64,000 nt of DNA from Akkermansiaceae bacterium UBA2381 (GTDB lineage: Bacteria > Verrucomicrobiota > Verrucomicrobiia > Verrucomicrobiales > DEV007). Location: assembly GCA_002344215.1 (NCBI GenBank), contig DDSV01000036.1:76014-140013 (forward strand), in the 5' to 3' direction. The position numbers and the translations under genes are program-made. The notes beneath the pieces are model-generated. The model made no database searches. It was not told the origin of the DNA and saw only the letters and a list, made by a program, of their open reading frames with translations. Positions 27,654 through 36,794 of the stretch are shown one piece after another; the stretch's first letter is position 1, and every line of letters begins with the position of its first letter.

Positions 27654-28928
27654 ATGAACTCCCGCCTTTTCCTCCTCACTCTTGTCGCATTCACCCTCAC
27701 GGTTGATCAGGTTCGCGGAGCCGACCCGCTCTACGAGATCGAACTCACCGAGGCGACGCGGGGATTTGACGGCAAAATGTGCTGGGTCCATGCCCGCGCC
27801 GGGGCGATTCCTCCGAATCTACCGGTGAATCCCTCCGATGAACCGCTCGTGGTTATGACCCTGCAAAAGCTTCAGATCTCGGGATCGGATGTCTTCTTTG
27901 CGCTTAACGAGATGCGAAGCGCGGATCTCGGCAAAACGTGGACCGCTCCCCGGGAGCACGCCACTTTTGCCCGGAAGCCCTTTTCGTGGGAGGGGCACAA
28001 AAATCTTGAGATCACCGTTTGCGACTTCTGGCCGAAGTGGCACGCGAGCTCCGGGAAGCTCCTCGGAATCGGGCATACCGCGGTCTATCAGGATAACGTG
28101 GTCATGAAAGTCCGCCCCCGGGGCACTGCCTACTCCGTTTACGATCCAGCGAAGTCTTCGTGGTCACCGTGGCAGACCCTCGTGATGCCGGACGATCCGA
28201 AGTTTGAAAATGCCGGGGCCGGTTGTGTGCAGCGTTTTGATCTGGAGGACGGCACCGTGCTGCTTCCGATCTATTTCAAAGCCCACGGGACCGAGGCCTA
28301 TTCCGTTACCGTGGTTCGTTGTTCCTTTGACGGGTCGGAACTCCGGTATCTTGATCACGGAAGCGAACTCACCGTTCCGGTGAAACGCGGACTTTACGAG
28401 CCGTCGCTGACGCGATGGGGAGGACGTTTCTTCCTGACGATGCGGAATGATGATCACGGATACATCTCGGTGAGCGAGGACGGTTTGAATTTCGACGAAC
28501 CGCGGAAGTGGCTTTTTGATGACGGTCAGGATCTCGGCAATTACAACACGCAGCAGCACTGGGTGACACATCATGAGGCGCTCTATCTCGTCTACACACG
28601 GCGCGGTGCCAACAACGACCACGTTTTCCGCCACCGGGCACCGCTTTTCATTGCCCGTGTCGATCCGGAGACCCGGCGCGTCATTCGGGCGAGCGAACAG
28701 ATCCTCGTTCCCGAAATGGGAGCCCGTCTCGGGAACTTCGGGGTGACGGAAGTCAGTCCGGGCGAATCCTGGGTCACCGTGACCGAGTGGATGCAGGGAC
28801 CCGCGCCTAACTCTTATGATCCGGCTCCCCTTGTCGCGCGCGGTGCCGACAATCGAGTCTGGGTGGCGAAGGTGAAGTGGAAGACTCTCAACACGGCTTT
28901 CACAGAGGCTGCGAAGGGGGTTCAATAG
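27654..28928 (+). CDS. Exported sialidase-like (BNR repeat) protein
   Basis: 424 residues from ATG 27654, opening on a signal peptide (MNSRLFLLTLVAFTLTVDQV, cleaved near RGA|DPLYE). Asp-box-like sites are visible: SADLGKTWTAP and VSEDGLNFDEP, together with beta-propeller strands (YSVTVVRCSFDG, GGRFFLTMRNDDHGYISV, LYLVYTRRGANNDHVF). Such proteins are often annotated as exo-alpha-sialidase in this phylum, but many act on other glycans or are non-catalytic, so the specificity is open. It is the first of a pair with the sulfatase downstream, suggesting joint work on a sulfated glycan. Upstream in-frame codons (from 27540) lack a signal and are excluded. Confidence 0.78.
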   Translation: MNSRLFLLTLVAFTLTVDQVRGADPLYEIELTEATRGFDGKMCWVHARAGAIPPNLPVNPSDEPLVVMTLQKLQISGSDVFFALNEMRSADLGKTWTAPREHATFARKPFSWEGHKNLEITVCDFWPKWHASSGKLLGIGHTAVYQDNVVMKVRPRGTAYSVYDPAKSSWSPWQTLVMPDDPKFENAGAGCVQRFDLEDGTVLLPIYFKAHGTEAYSVTVVRCSFDGSELRYLDHGSELTVPVKRGLYEPSLTRWGGRFFLTMRNDDHGYISVSEDGLNFDEPRKWLFDDGQDLGNYNTQQHWVTHHEALYLVYTRRGANNDHVFRHRAPLFIARVDPETRRVIRASEQILVPEMGARLGNFGVTEVSPGESWVTVTEWMQGPAPNSYDPAPLVARGADNRVWVAKVKWKTLNTAFTEAAKGVQ

Positions 28929-28930
28929 CT

Positions 28931-29016
28931 TCGTGTCTTTGTGGCTTTGTGTGAGCCCCGCCGAAGCAATCCGGGCCCGGGAAAAATTTCACACAAAGCC
29001 ACGAAGCCACAAAGGA
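28931..29016. repeat. Imperfect inverted repeat between sialidase-like and sulfatase genes
   Basis: GTGGCTTTGTGTGA (28941-28954) pairs perfectly with TCACACAAAGCCAC (28989-29002), about 34 bases apart. The flanks repeat the same words (CTTTGTGGCTTTG; GAAGCCACAAAG). The A/T run next to the inner loop on the plus side is not positioned like a terminator T-run. Confidence 0.6.
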
Positions 29017-29101
29017 AACAAGGAGGCCTGAATGCCCCGGAATCACTAAAATGGAAACACAAGCCTTGACCGCTTTCCCCCAAGCACGATTCGATGCCCT
29101 T

Positions 29102-30598
29102 ATGAAAAGACTCCTTCTCGCTCTCCTCTGTGTCGCGGGTTCCCACACATTCGCCGCGGATCCGCCGCCGAATATCCTTCTCCTCATGGGCGACGACCAT
29201 GGCTGGGAGGAAACAGGCTACAACGGCCACCCGTATCTGAAGACGCCCGTCCTCGACGAAATGGCGGCGACCGGATTGCGGTTCGATCATTTTTACGCGG
29301 CCCATCCCAGTTGTTCACCGACGCGGGCGAGTTTCCTCACGGGACGGCATCCGAACCGCATGGGCACCTTCACTCCGGGATGGTCTTTCCGACCCGAAGA
29401 GATCACGATAGCTCATCTCCTTGCGAAGGCCGGCTATCACTGCGGGCATTTCGGAAAGTGGCATGTCGGGGCGGTGAAGAAGGAGTCGCCGGTGAGTCCG
29501 CTGGCGATGGGTTTCCACGAGTGCCTCTCGCACGATAATTTTTTTGAACTGAATCCCTCGTTCTCACGCAACGGAGGACCGCCCGAGATTTTCCCCGGTG
29601 AAAGTTCCGCCATTCTGGTCGAGGAGGCGATTCGCTTCATCGACCGGGCGAAGGAGCAGGACAAACCTTTCCTTGGAGTCATCTGGTTCGGGTCACCACA
29701 CGAGCCCTATCAGGGACTGCCGGAGGACCTCGCCCTCTATGACGAACTCCCCGCAAAATATCCTGACAAAATCGTAAAGCTGACCTCGAATGAAACCGGC
29801 GGGCCGACGAAACGACCCCTCGGCGATGTCCTGCGCGAGCGCTACGCCGAGATCACGGCGATGGACCGCGCCATCGGAACGCTACGGAAGCAGCTTGCGG
29901 AGAGGGGACTGCGGGAAAACACCCTGATCTTTTACTGCGGAGACAATGGCACCTCGCCCGACGGGTTTCGCGAATCGCCCCATCGCGGAATGAAAGCTGA
30001 CTTTTACGACGGTGGAACGCTCGTGCCGGGTCTGATCGAGTGGCCGGCGCGTTTTCCCAAACCGGTGGCCACGCCGCTCCGGGCTTCGACGAGCGACCTG
30101 CTTCCGACGATGGCGGCGCTCGCCGGGGTCGCATTGCCCGGGCGCACGCTCGATGGCATCGACCTGATGCCACTGCTTGAGGCGGGAGCAGTGGAACGTC
30201 CAGCGCCTCTCTTTTTCTGGGGTTACGAGGCACGCGCCCTCACCCAACGGAAACCGGAGCCCTATCTGGATCCGGAATTGCAGAAGGGAACGACTCCGCT
30301 GGTGAAGAAGATGGACGGAATCGCGACGAGGGATTTTCTGAATTTTCGCCAGCCCGAAATTATCGAGTCCGATTTTCGCGGCCCGCGCTCCATCATCGAG
30401 GGTTCGCACAAACTGATCATCCACGATCGTAAGGACGGAAAAGTCACGGAGGAGCTCTTTGATCTCGACGCCGATCCCGGTGAAAAAACGAACCTCATCG
30501 ACGAGCAACCCGAACTCGCCGGTAACCTCGCTAAACGCCTCCGTGAGTGGCAGGAGTCGGTCCTTGAGAGCTTGCGCGGTGGCGACTACAAGGAGTGA
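29102..30598 (+). CDS. Exported sulfatase
   Basis: A type I sulfatase that should hydrolyse sulfate esters outside the cytoplasm, probably on sulfated polysaccharide. 498 residues from ATG 29102 with a signal peptide (MKRLLLALLCVAGSHTFAA). The metal ligands start at LLLMGDDHGW, and the formylglycine site is Cys71 in CSPTRASFLTGRHPNR (C-x-P-x-R), requiring an FGE/anaerobic maturase encoded elsewhere. GHFGKWHVG and YCGDNGTSPDGFR are further ligand segments, and the C-terminal part carries LFDLDADPGEKTNL, typical of the family. The long frame begins at 29051 but the signal peptide decides the start. Confidence 0.95.
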   Translation: MKRLLLALLCVAGSHTFAADPPPNILLLMGDDHGWEETGYNGHPYLKTPVLDEMAATGLRFDHFYAAHPSCSPTRASFLTGRHPNRMGTFTPGWSFRPEEITIAHLLAKAGYHCGHFGKWHVGAVKKESPVSPLAMGFHECLSHDNFFELNPSFSRNGGPPEIFPGESSAILVEEAIRFIDRAKEQDKPFLGVIWFGSPHEPYQGLPEDLALYDELPAKYPDKIVKLTSNETGGPTKRPLGDVLRERYAEITAMDRAIGTLRKQLAERGLRENTLIFYCGDNGTSPDGFRESPHRGMKADFYDGGTLVPGLIEWPARFPKPVATPLRASTSDLLPTMAALAGVALPGRTLDGIDLMPLLEAGAVERPAPLFFWGYEARALTQRKPEPYLDPELQKGTTPLVKKMDGIATRDFLNFRQPEIIESDFRGPRSIIEGSHKLIIHDRKDGKVTEELFDLDADPGEKTNLIDEQPELAGNLAKRLREWQESVLESLRGGDYKE

Positions 30599-30710
30599 TC
30601 GGTGGTCGTGCTTGCGGGGAGCGGCAGAATCGGAATCATGCCGATGATTGTCCGTGTTGAATAATCAGTTAACGACCATAGAAGGCGCGTTTTCGGACAC
30701 ATCGCGGCAG

Positions 30711-30830
30711 CTCAGGTAGGGGTCGTTCGGGCCGAACGACCTCTTTGATTGTCCATTGATGGCAGCACATCCAATCTCAAAAGACCGCCCCAATCCGCGT
30801 TGGAGCCCAACGCGGCTACCTACCCGACTG
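30711..30830. repeat. Paired REP-like elements in inverted orientation (BIME-like)
   Basis: Copy B is GGTAGG then GGTCGTTCGG-G-CCGAACGACC (30721-30741), with its tail on the left. Copy C is CCGCGTTGG-AGC-CCAACGCGG then CTACC (30795-30820), with its tail on the right. Between them, TCTTTGATTG and CAATCTCAAAAGA are also inverted, so the whole block is one mirror-like unit. It fills the 248-base gap between the sulfatase gene and convergent proA. Confidence 0.7.
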
Positions 30831-30846
30831 TCTTCCGCTATGCCTC

Positions 30847-32115
30847 CTATTTCACCTGCCCGCTCCCGTTCACGAGATACTTGTAACTGCACAGCTCTTC
30901 CAGGGCCATCGGACCGCGGGCATGGAGTTTGTCCGTGCTGATTCCGATCTCGGCACCGAAGCCGAACTCGGCTCCGTCGGCGAAGCGGGTTGAGCAGTTC
31001 CAGAAAACACAGGCGCTGTCGACTTCGAGCTGGAAGCGCGCGGCGGCATCGGCATTCGTCGTCACGATACTGTCGGTGTGATGTGAACCGTAGTGATTGA
31101 TGTGGGCAATCGCGGCATCGAGATCATCGACCACCTTGATCGCGAGGATGTAGTCGAGATATTCGGTCTTCCAGTCCTCTTCCGTGGCGGGGATGACCTC
31201 ATCGACTCCGGCGAGTTGGATGAAAGATTCGTCGCCGTGCATTTCGACCTTTTTCGATGACAGGACCCCGGCGATGCGGGGAATAAAGGTGGAGGCGATG
31301 TCGCGATGAATCAGCAGGGTCTCAAGCGCATTGCAGACCGAGGGCTTCTGCAGTTTTGAGTTCAGCGTGATCGCTTCGGCCATGTCGGGGTCGGCGTCCT
31401 TGTCGACAAAGACGTGGCAGATGCCGTCGTAGTGTTTGATCACCGGCATGCGGGCCATGCTCACGACCGCTTCGATGAGGCTTGCTCCACCGCGCGGGAT
31501 GATGAGATCGAGGTAGGTGTCCATCTCGCACAGATGGCGGACACTCTCGCGGTCGGTGAAAGGAATCAGCTGGATACTGTGATCGGGCAGCCCGGCCGGG
31601 GCCCCTCCCTCCTGAAGAGCGGCGGCGATGGCGCGGTTCGAAAAGATCGCCTCTTTCCCGCCTCGCAGGATCGTCGCGTTGCCCGTCTTGAAACAGAGCA
31701 CGGCGGCGTCGGCGGTAACGTTGGGGCGGCTTTCAAAAATGATCCCGATGACTCCGATGGGAGTGCGCTTCTTCACGAACTCGAGCCCGTTCGGGCGCGA
31801 CCATTCCCGGATGATCTCCCCGGTGGGATCGTGGAGGAGAGCCACGTCTCGAATGCCCCGGGCCATCGCTGCGATGCGGTCATGATCGAGGCGGAGCCGG
31901 TCCTTCATCGCCGCGGTGAGACCGAGTTCATCGGCGGCGGCGAGGTCTTTTGCGTTCGCTGCAAGAATGTCCGCCTCACGGGCCATCACGGCGTCAGCCA
32001 TGGCGAGGAGGATCGCATTTTTCTTCTCCGTGGAGAGTTTTGTCAGGGCGTGCGCGGCGGCGCGGGCCTGTTTGCCCATTTGCCGAACCTCCTGACCGAT
32101 TTCTTCAGAAGTCAT
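30847..32115 (-). CDS. proA: Glutamate-5-semialdehyde dehydrogenase
   Basis: Reduces gamma-glutamyl phosphate with NADPH, the second step of proline synthesis. 422 residues, normal length. Visible: the cofactor region TPIGVIGIIFESRPNVT, the ATILRGGKEA segment, YLDLIIPRGGASLI, the catalytic Cys in KPSVCNALETLL, and CVFWNCSTRFADGAEFGFGA near the end. It is encoded three bases after proB on the same strand, so proB-proA is an operon giving the kinase-reductase pair that channels the labile intermediate. Confidence 0.98.
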   Translation of the reverse strand: MTSEEIGQEVRQMGKQARAAAHALTKLSTEKKNAILLAMADAVMAREADILAANAKDLAAADELGLTAAMKDRLRLDHDRIAAMARGIRDVALLHDPTGEIIREWSRPNGLEFVKKRTPIGVIGIIFESRPNVTADAAVLCFKTGNATILRGGKEAIFSNRAIAAALQEGGAPAGLPDHSIQLIPFTDRESVRHLCEMDTYLDLIIPRGGASLIEAVVSMARMPVIKHYDGICHVFVDKDADPDMAEAITLNSKLQKPSVCNALETLLIHRDIASTFIPRIAGVLSSKKVEMHGDESFIQLAGVDEVIPATEEDWKTEYLDYILAIKVVDDLDAAIAHINHYGSHHTDSIVTTNADAAARFQLEVDSACVFWNCSTRFADGAEFGFGAEIGISTDKLHARGPMALEELCSYKYLVNGSGQVK

Positions 32116-32118
32116 GAT

Positions 32119-32916
32119 TCAGGAGGTCGCCACAGATTTGGCACTGAAGCGGGTTGCCACGCCTCTGCCCTCGACCAGTTCGAGGAGTTGCTCGGGGCGG
32201 AGACCGCTGGCGATGAGCGTTTCAATGCCGGAAGTAACGGCCGCCTCGACGGCACGGAGTTTGCTCGCCATTCCACCGACCGAGAGGGCTCCCTTTTCGT
32301 CGCGGACAAAACTGAGAACCGATTCGATGTCGTCGACATGGGTGATGATATCGTCCTCAGACTTCGCGTCAGGTCCGGTGAGTCCGGGAACGCTCGTAAG
32401 AAGAATGAGCATATCCGCTTTCACGAGTCGGGCGACGATGGAGGAAAGGGTGTCGTTGTCTCCCACCTTGAGTTCGTAGACCGCGACCGAATCATTCTCG
32501 TTCATGATCGGAATGACCTGCCGGTGGGGAAGGATGGCATTCAGGGTCGCGAGGACGTTGCTGCTGCGTCGTTCATCCTGGAGATCCTCGTGGGTGACGA
32601 GGAGCTGTGCCACCTTGAGCCCGTGGTGGCTGAACTGACTCTCGTAGAGATGCATGAGTCGTGCCTGTCCGGCGGCCGCGCAGGCCTGGAGCATCTCCGT
32701 TTCCGTGGGGCGCTGGGTGAAGCCAAAGGCCGACATCCCCGCACCGACCGCTCCGGAGGAGACCATGATGACTTCGTGACCTGCCGCATTTATATCTGAG
32801 ATGGCCTGCGAGAGCCGCGCGATCATGGCGTGGTGAATCTCACCGCCGGAGTTCCGGGTGAGCACTCCAGTGCCGATTTTGATGACGACTCGTTTGCCTG
32901 TTCTTGCCGCTGCCAT
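32119..32916 (-). CDS. proB: Glutamate 5-kinase, short form without PUA domain
   Basis: Phosphorylates glutamate, the committed step of proline synthesis. 265 residues containing only the amino-acid-kinase domain: VVIKIGTGVLTRN, VSSGAVGAGMSAFG, the substrate segment IPIMNENDSVAVYELK, and NDTLSSIVARLVKAD. The RNA-binding-like PUA domain of the roughly 370-residue E. coli enzyme is missing; single-domain ProB is known in other bacteria. Feedback inhibition by proline acts on the kinase domain and should remain possible. First gene of the proBA operon. Confidence 0.95.
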   Translation of the reverse strand: MAAARTGKRVVIKIGTGVLTRNSGGEIHHAMIARLSQAISDINAAGHEVIMVSSGAVGAGMSAFGFTQRPTETEMLQACAAAGQARLMHLYESQFSHHGLKVAQLLVTHEDLQDERRSSNVLATLNAILPHRQVIPIMNENDSVAVYELKVGDNDTLSSIVARLVKADMLILLTSVPGLTGPDAKSEDDIITHVDDIESVLSFVRDEKGALSVGGMASKLRAVEAAVTSGIETLIASGLRPEQLLELVEGRGVATRFSAKSVATS

Positions 32917-33109
32917 GGTGGATAACGCGGGGGAAAGTGCCCCTTTTCAACGCGGGCGTGACGATATGGCCTCGGGTTGGGGGTGTAAAGTGGTGTTTCC
33001 TCTCCCGAAACGGGAATTGAGCGAGCTTAGGACTTGCGAATCATCGCGGGAGGTCTCATCTTAACCGCCCTCACTGATCGGCACTTTCCCCGGCTGATCT
33101 TTGTTCAAG

Positions 33110-33181
33110 GCACCCATAGTAAAATGGATATTACGTCGGCCTCCGAAGCCGAAGGTTCAGGTTCAATTCCTGATGGGTGTA
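33110..33181 (+). tRNA. tRNA-Arg (anticodon CCG)
   Basis: A complete cloverleaf can be drawn. Acceptor GCACCCA/TGGGTGT (first pair G-T), D-arm GTAA/TTAC with an 8-base loop containing GG, anticodon stem TCGGC/GCCGA around loop CTCCGAA (anticodon CCG at 33143-33145, reading CGG), a 4-base variable loop, and T-arm TCAGG-TTCAATT-CCTGA. Discriminator A at 33181; the CCA end is not encoded. The 3' end overlaps, on the opposite strand, the last codons of the penicillin-binding protein gene (33163-33181). Confidence 0.95.
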
Positions 33182-35268
33182 TTTTGAGATTCTCCATCCC
33201 CCATCCGGGGCCGGTCCGGTAACTCCGCGAGCGGGGCGAAGGCGTAGTTGTCAGGAAGACGCTCAATGATCTTTTTCCAAAGAGGGAAAGCAAGACTTCC
33301 TCCAGTCGCGTCTTTCAAGATCGTGCGGTTTCCCTCGGGAAAACCTATCCAGACGGCAATCGTGACATCGCTGCTGTAACCGATGAACCAGGCATCGTAG
33401 ACTCCGTCAGTCGTGCCTGTCTTTCCCGCGAGCGGACGGATTGAACCCAGAGCGGAGCCGCCGTAGGCGGATGCCGTGCCGACCCGGAGCACTTCGCGGA
33501 GGGCTCCGGTAATCTCGTCGCAGGTGTCGGCGCGGAGGACGGACTGAAACTCGGGACGGCGGCGAAAGGCGTTTCGACCTGCCACGTCCACTTCGCGAAT
33601 GAGATATGGCTCCGTGTAGCTGCCTCGACGGGGAAAAACGGCGTAGGCGGCGGCAAGGTCAACGGGACGCACGTCAAAGCTGCCGAGCCACACGTTGGTC
33701 GAGGGCGTCGCCGGATTCCGAATGAGCCGGAGCGGATGCATGCGGCTGGCCCATGCCGTGGGGCGGGTGAGGGCTCCAACTCGCAGCGTCATCCGATTGC
33801 TTGAGTAGGCGAGACCTTTCCAGAGAGGATGTTTTCCCGGCTCGAGCAGTAGGGTCTCGTCAGGTTCACCCGAGCCGGGTAGGCCGGGGAACTCCGCTGC
33901 GTCGAGCGGTGCATTGGAAATCAGGTCGGTGATATCTGCAGACTGGTCTTCCAGATAGGCGGCGTAGAGGAAAGGCTTCGCGGCGCTTGCAGCCGTGCGT
34001 TTCGCCTGGAGAGCACAGTCGTAGGAGAGCTGGTCGAAATCCCGCCCGCCGACCGAGGCGAGGATTCCGCCGCTGCGGTTGTCGAGGACCACGACGCTCC
34101 CCTGGAGCTGCCCTTTGCTCCCGGTGAAGTGACGGTCCCTCTCGATCTTGTTGAGTTGCTCGAGCAGGCCTTCTTCAGCGACCTTCTGAATGGCAGAGTC
34201 GCGGGCGAGGTGGATGCGGAGGGACGGTGAGGTCGCCTCGGCGGCGGTCAGTTCGCCCTTTTCGACGAGGGTTTGCAACTCTCGTCGCACTGCTGCCGAG
34301 AGAAATCCGTCACCCTGGCGGGGGCGGGGCCTGCGCTTTTCGGATGACACGTAGAAGGTCGCGTTTTGGCGCTCTCCCGCGTCAATCTGGCCGAGCCGCT
34401 GCATGTTTCGGATGACCGCATCCCGGGCGAGCCTGGCATTTTCGGCGTCGTAGTGAGCGTTGTTGACCGAGGGACCACGGATCAATCCGGCGAGGTAGGC
34501 GGATTCACCGAGCGTGAGCTCCGCCGGGGTTTTGTGGAAATAAAACTCCGTAGCTTCCCGAATGCCCACCGTTTGATAGCCGAACTCAACATGCCCGAGA
34601 TAGGCGGAGAGGATTGTCTCTTTGGCGGTACGACGGTCTCCACTCTGCCGCAGGGCGTACCATTCCAGTCGGGTCGCCATGACGAATTCGAACCACTTCG
34701 TGCGCAGCTTTTGCGTCAGGGTATTTTCGCTTTGCGGGTAAGCCCGCTCGACCAGCTGCATCGTAAGAGTGGAGCCACCCTGGGAGATACGACGAGCCGC
34801 GAGGTCCGCGCGGAGTGCCCGGACGAGGCCCACCGGATCGACCCCGAAATGGCGGAAAAAACGCTGATCCTCCCTCGCCAGGATCGCTTTGACGAGATGC
34901 GGTGAGATTTCCGCAAAGTCGATAGGACGTCGGTCTCCACGCTCAGGCCAGCTCTGCACGGCAGTTCCATCGCGATCATAGAGAAGGGCCTCGGCGGCCG
35001 GTTCGAAGGCTACCGCCGGCTCCGACCAAAGGGCCTTCCAGGTCGGAGGGCCAAGAAAAAGCGCGAAGATCGCCAGCATACTCCATCGAAAGAGCCGACG
35101 CGGGCGTGGGAGAAAGCGAAGAAGAGGTGACTGCCGGATCTGATCCCGGAGACGAGCCCGACCTTCTTTTTCTCCCGAGCCCGCGACCGTCTCCAGAAGG
35201 GCGGGAAACTGAGGCGGAGGATGATCCATCAGGAAAGGTTGAGAACCCGTCCCGTGGGGTTTGTTCAA
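33163..35268 (-). CDS. Class A penicillin-binding protein (glycosyltransferase/transpeptidase)
   Basis: A bifunctional cell-wall enzyme of 701 residues. A cytoplasmic tail is followed by one membrane helix (SMLAIFALFLGPPTWKALW). The GT51 domain carries AILAREDQRFFRHFGVDP and ISQGGSTLTMQL, and the transpeptidase domain has the nucleophile motif SAAK (in TAASAAKPFLYAAY), SSN (YSSNRMT) and KTG (LAGKTGTTDG). It polymerises lipid II and cross-links peptide stems in the periplasm. It resembles PBP1C/PBP1A-type enzymes; the C-terminal BiPBP_C domain of PBP1C is absent. The stop codon lies inside the opposite-strand tRNA-Arg gene. Confidence 0.93.
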   Translation of the reverse strand: MNKPHGTGSQPFLMDHPPPQFPALLETVAGSGEKEGRARLRDQIRQSPLLRFLPRPRRLFRWSMLAIFALFLGPPTWKALWSEPAVAFEPAAEALLYDRDGTAVQSWPERGDRRPIDFAEISPHLVKAILAREDQRFFRHFGVDPVGLVRALRADLAARRISQGGSTLTMQLVERAYPQSENTLTQKLRTKWFEFVMATRLEWYALRQSGDRRTAKETILSAYLGHVEFGYQTVGIREATEFYFHKTPAELTLGESAYLAGLIRGPSVNNAHYDAENARLARDAVIRNMQRLGQIDAGERQNATFYVSSEKRRPRPRQGDGFLSAAVRRELQTLVEKGELTAAEATSPSLRIHLARDSAIQKVAEEGLLEQLNKIERDRHFTGSKGQLQGSVVVLDNRSGGILASVGGRDFDQLSYDCALQAKRTAASAAKPFLYAAYLEDQSADITDLISNAPLDAAEFPGLPGSGEPDETLLLEPGKHPLWKGLAYSSNRMTLRVGALTRPTAWASRMHPLRLIRNPATPSTNVWLGSFDVRPVDLAAAYAVFPRRGSYTEPYLIREVDVAGRNAFRRRPEFQSVLRADTCDEITGALREVLRVGTASAYGGSALGSIRPLAGKTGTTDGVYDAWFIGYSSDVTIAVWIGFPEGNRTILKDATGGSLAFPLWKKIIERLPDNYAFAPLAELPDRPRMGDGESQNTPIRN

Positions 35269-35326
35269 AATAGAGAATTTTGGGTGGGATAAAAAGGGGG
35301 CAAAGCAGCCCGGTGATCAATCAACC

Positions 35327-36775
35327 TCACCCGAACACCTCCGTCACCGGCACTCCCTTGCCGTCCTGTGTCACGTAAAACGGCCGCCCCTCGATCATGA
35401 ACTCGGTCTTCGGACTCACTCCCATCGCGGTCATGATAGTGGCGTGGAGATCCATCACGGTGACGGGATTCTCGACGGCGACGAGCGGTCTCTCGTCGGC
35501 GGTTTTGCCGTAGACGAATCCCTTTTTCACCCCACCGCCGAACATCGCCACGCTCGTGCCGCCGGTGAAATGACGGTGCAGACCGTAGTGCTTCATCTCG
35601 GTGATGGAGTCGACCTTGTGAGTGGCCTGATCATTCGCGGTCGATCCCGGTTTGCCCTCGATCATGGCGTCGCGGCTGAATTCCGAGGCGATGATGACGA
35701 GGGTGCGGTCGAGCAGTCCGCGCTCTTCAAGATCAAGGATGAGCTGGGCAATGGGCCGGTCGATCTCCGAGTGCAGCCGCGCCACAGTGCTATGGCCTTC
35801 AGCGTGGGTATCGAAGTGGAGAAAGGGCACATACTCCGTCGTGACTTCGACAAAGCGGGCTCCGTTCTCGACGAGACGGCGGGCAAGGAGACAACCGCGA
35901 CCGAAGCGCGAGGTATCGTATTTCGCCCGAACTTCGGCGGGTTCTTCATTGAGGTCAAAAGCACGGCGCTCTTTCGAGCCGAGGAGCCGGTAGGCATTGT
36001 CCATCGAGCGCAGCAGCGAAGCCTGCTGGTAGTCGCTCGCGTAGTCGCGGTGGGGACTCTGATCGACGAGCTTGCGGTAGAGTTTGTCCCGATTGGCAAA
36101 ACGTTCCGCGGTCATGCCCTCGGGCGGCTGCACGGATTTGGCGGCCTCTTCGGGAAAGGGGAGGTTCATGGGGCCGTACTCGCTCCCGAAAAATCCGGCG
36201 GTGGTGAAGGCCTTGAGTTCCTCCTTTTCTCCGACTCCCTCGAGGCGCTGGCCGATATTGATGAAGGGCGGCATCACCGGATTCTTCGGACCCAGGACCC
36301 GTGCCATCCAGGAACCGAGGTGCGGGCAGGCGACCGTCTGCGGCGGAACGTAGCCGGTGTGCCAGTGATACTGGTGGCGCGAGTGGAGGATGCTGCCAAG
36401 ATCGGGCTGCACCGCCGAGCGGATGAGGGTTCCCCGATCCATGATCTTCGCGATGTTTTCCATTCCCTGACAGATAGTTAATCCATCGACCGATGTCGGA
36501 ATCGAGGGGAAGGTCGAGAGGACCGAATCGACCGACATGCCGACCTCGAAGGGAGCGTAGCGTTTCGGGTCAAAGGTCTCCGGTGCGGCCATGCCTCCCG
36601 CTAGCCAGAGGAGGATGCAGGCGTCCGCTTTGGCCTCGGGGTGCTGGATCTCTTTGCCGCGCACGAGCTGGGGTTCGCCACTCATCCAGGCCGCGGCACT
36701 GGCGGCGGAGAGCTTTTTGAGGAAATCCCGCCGGATGATGGGATCGGGCGCGGTGGGGTCGATGGGGAAGTGCAT
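35327..36775 (-). CDS. DUF1501 protein with Tat-type signal
   Basis: 482 residues. A twin-arginine signal (RRDFLKKLSAASAAAWMSG) suggests export in folded form. DUF1501 proteins have a sulfatase/alkaline phosphatase-like fold of unknown activity. Here CILLWLAGGMAAPETFDPKR, WMARVLG, GCLLARRLVENGARFVEVT, HAEGHSTVARL, LVIIASEFSRDA and VMDLHATIMTAMG are recognisable. Downstream of the DUF1549/1553 gene with 19 bases between them, a standard two-gene module in Planctomycetes-Verrucomicrobia. The pair is presumed to act together outside the cytoplasm, but no substrate is known. Confidence 0.9.
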   Translation of the reverse strand: MHFPIDPTAPDPIIRRDFLKKLSAASAAAWMSGEPQLVRGKEIQHPEAKADACILLWLAGGMAAPETFDPKRYAPFEVGMSVDSVLSTFPSIPTSVDGLTICQGMENIAKIMDRGTLIRSAVQPDLGSILHSRHQYHWHTGYVPPQTVACPHLGSWMARVLGPKNPVMPPFINIGQRLEGVGEKEELKAFTTAGFFGSEYGPMNLPFPEEAAKSVQPPEGMTAERFANRDKLYRKLVDQSPHRDYASDYQQASLLRSMDNAYRLLGSKERRAFDLNEEPAEVRAKYDTSRFGRGCLLARRLVENGARFVEVTTEYVPFLHFDTHAEGHSTVARLHSEIDRPIAQLILDLEERGLLDRTLVIIASEFSRDAMIEGKPGSTANDQATHKVDSITEMKHYGLHRHFTGGTSVAMFGGGVKKGFVYGKTADERPLVAVENPVTVMDLHATIMTAMGVSPKTEFMIEGRPFYVTQDGKGVPVTEVFG

Positions 36776-36794
36776 GACAGTGACGAGGGTTGGG

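Noticed and set aside
31414..32799. 461-codon plus-strand frame over proA-proB
   Set aside because: Antisense to two genes with all expected motifs.
33110..33181. tRNA-Arg as the attachment site of a genomic island
   Set aside because: No integrase, no second copy of the tRNA 3' end and no foreign-looking genes next to it.
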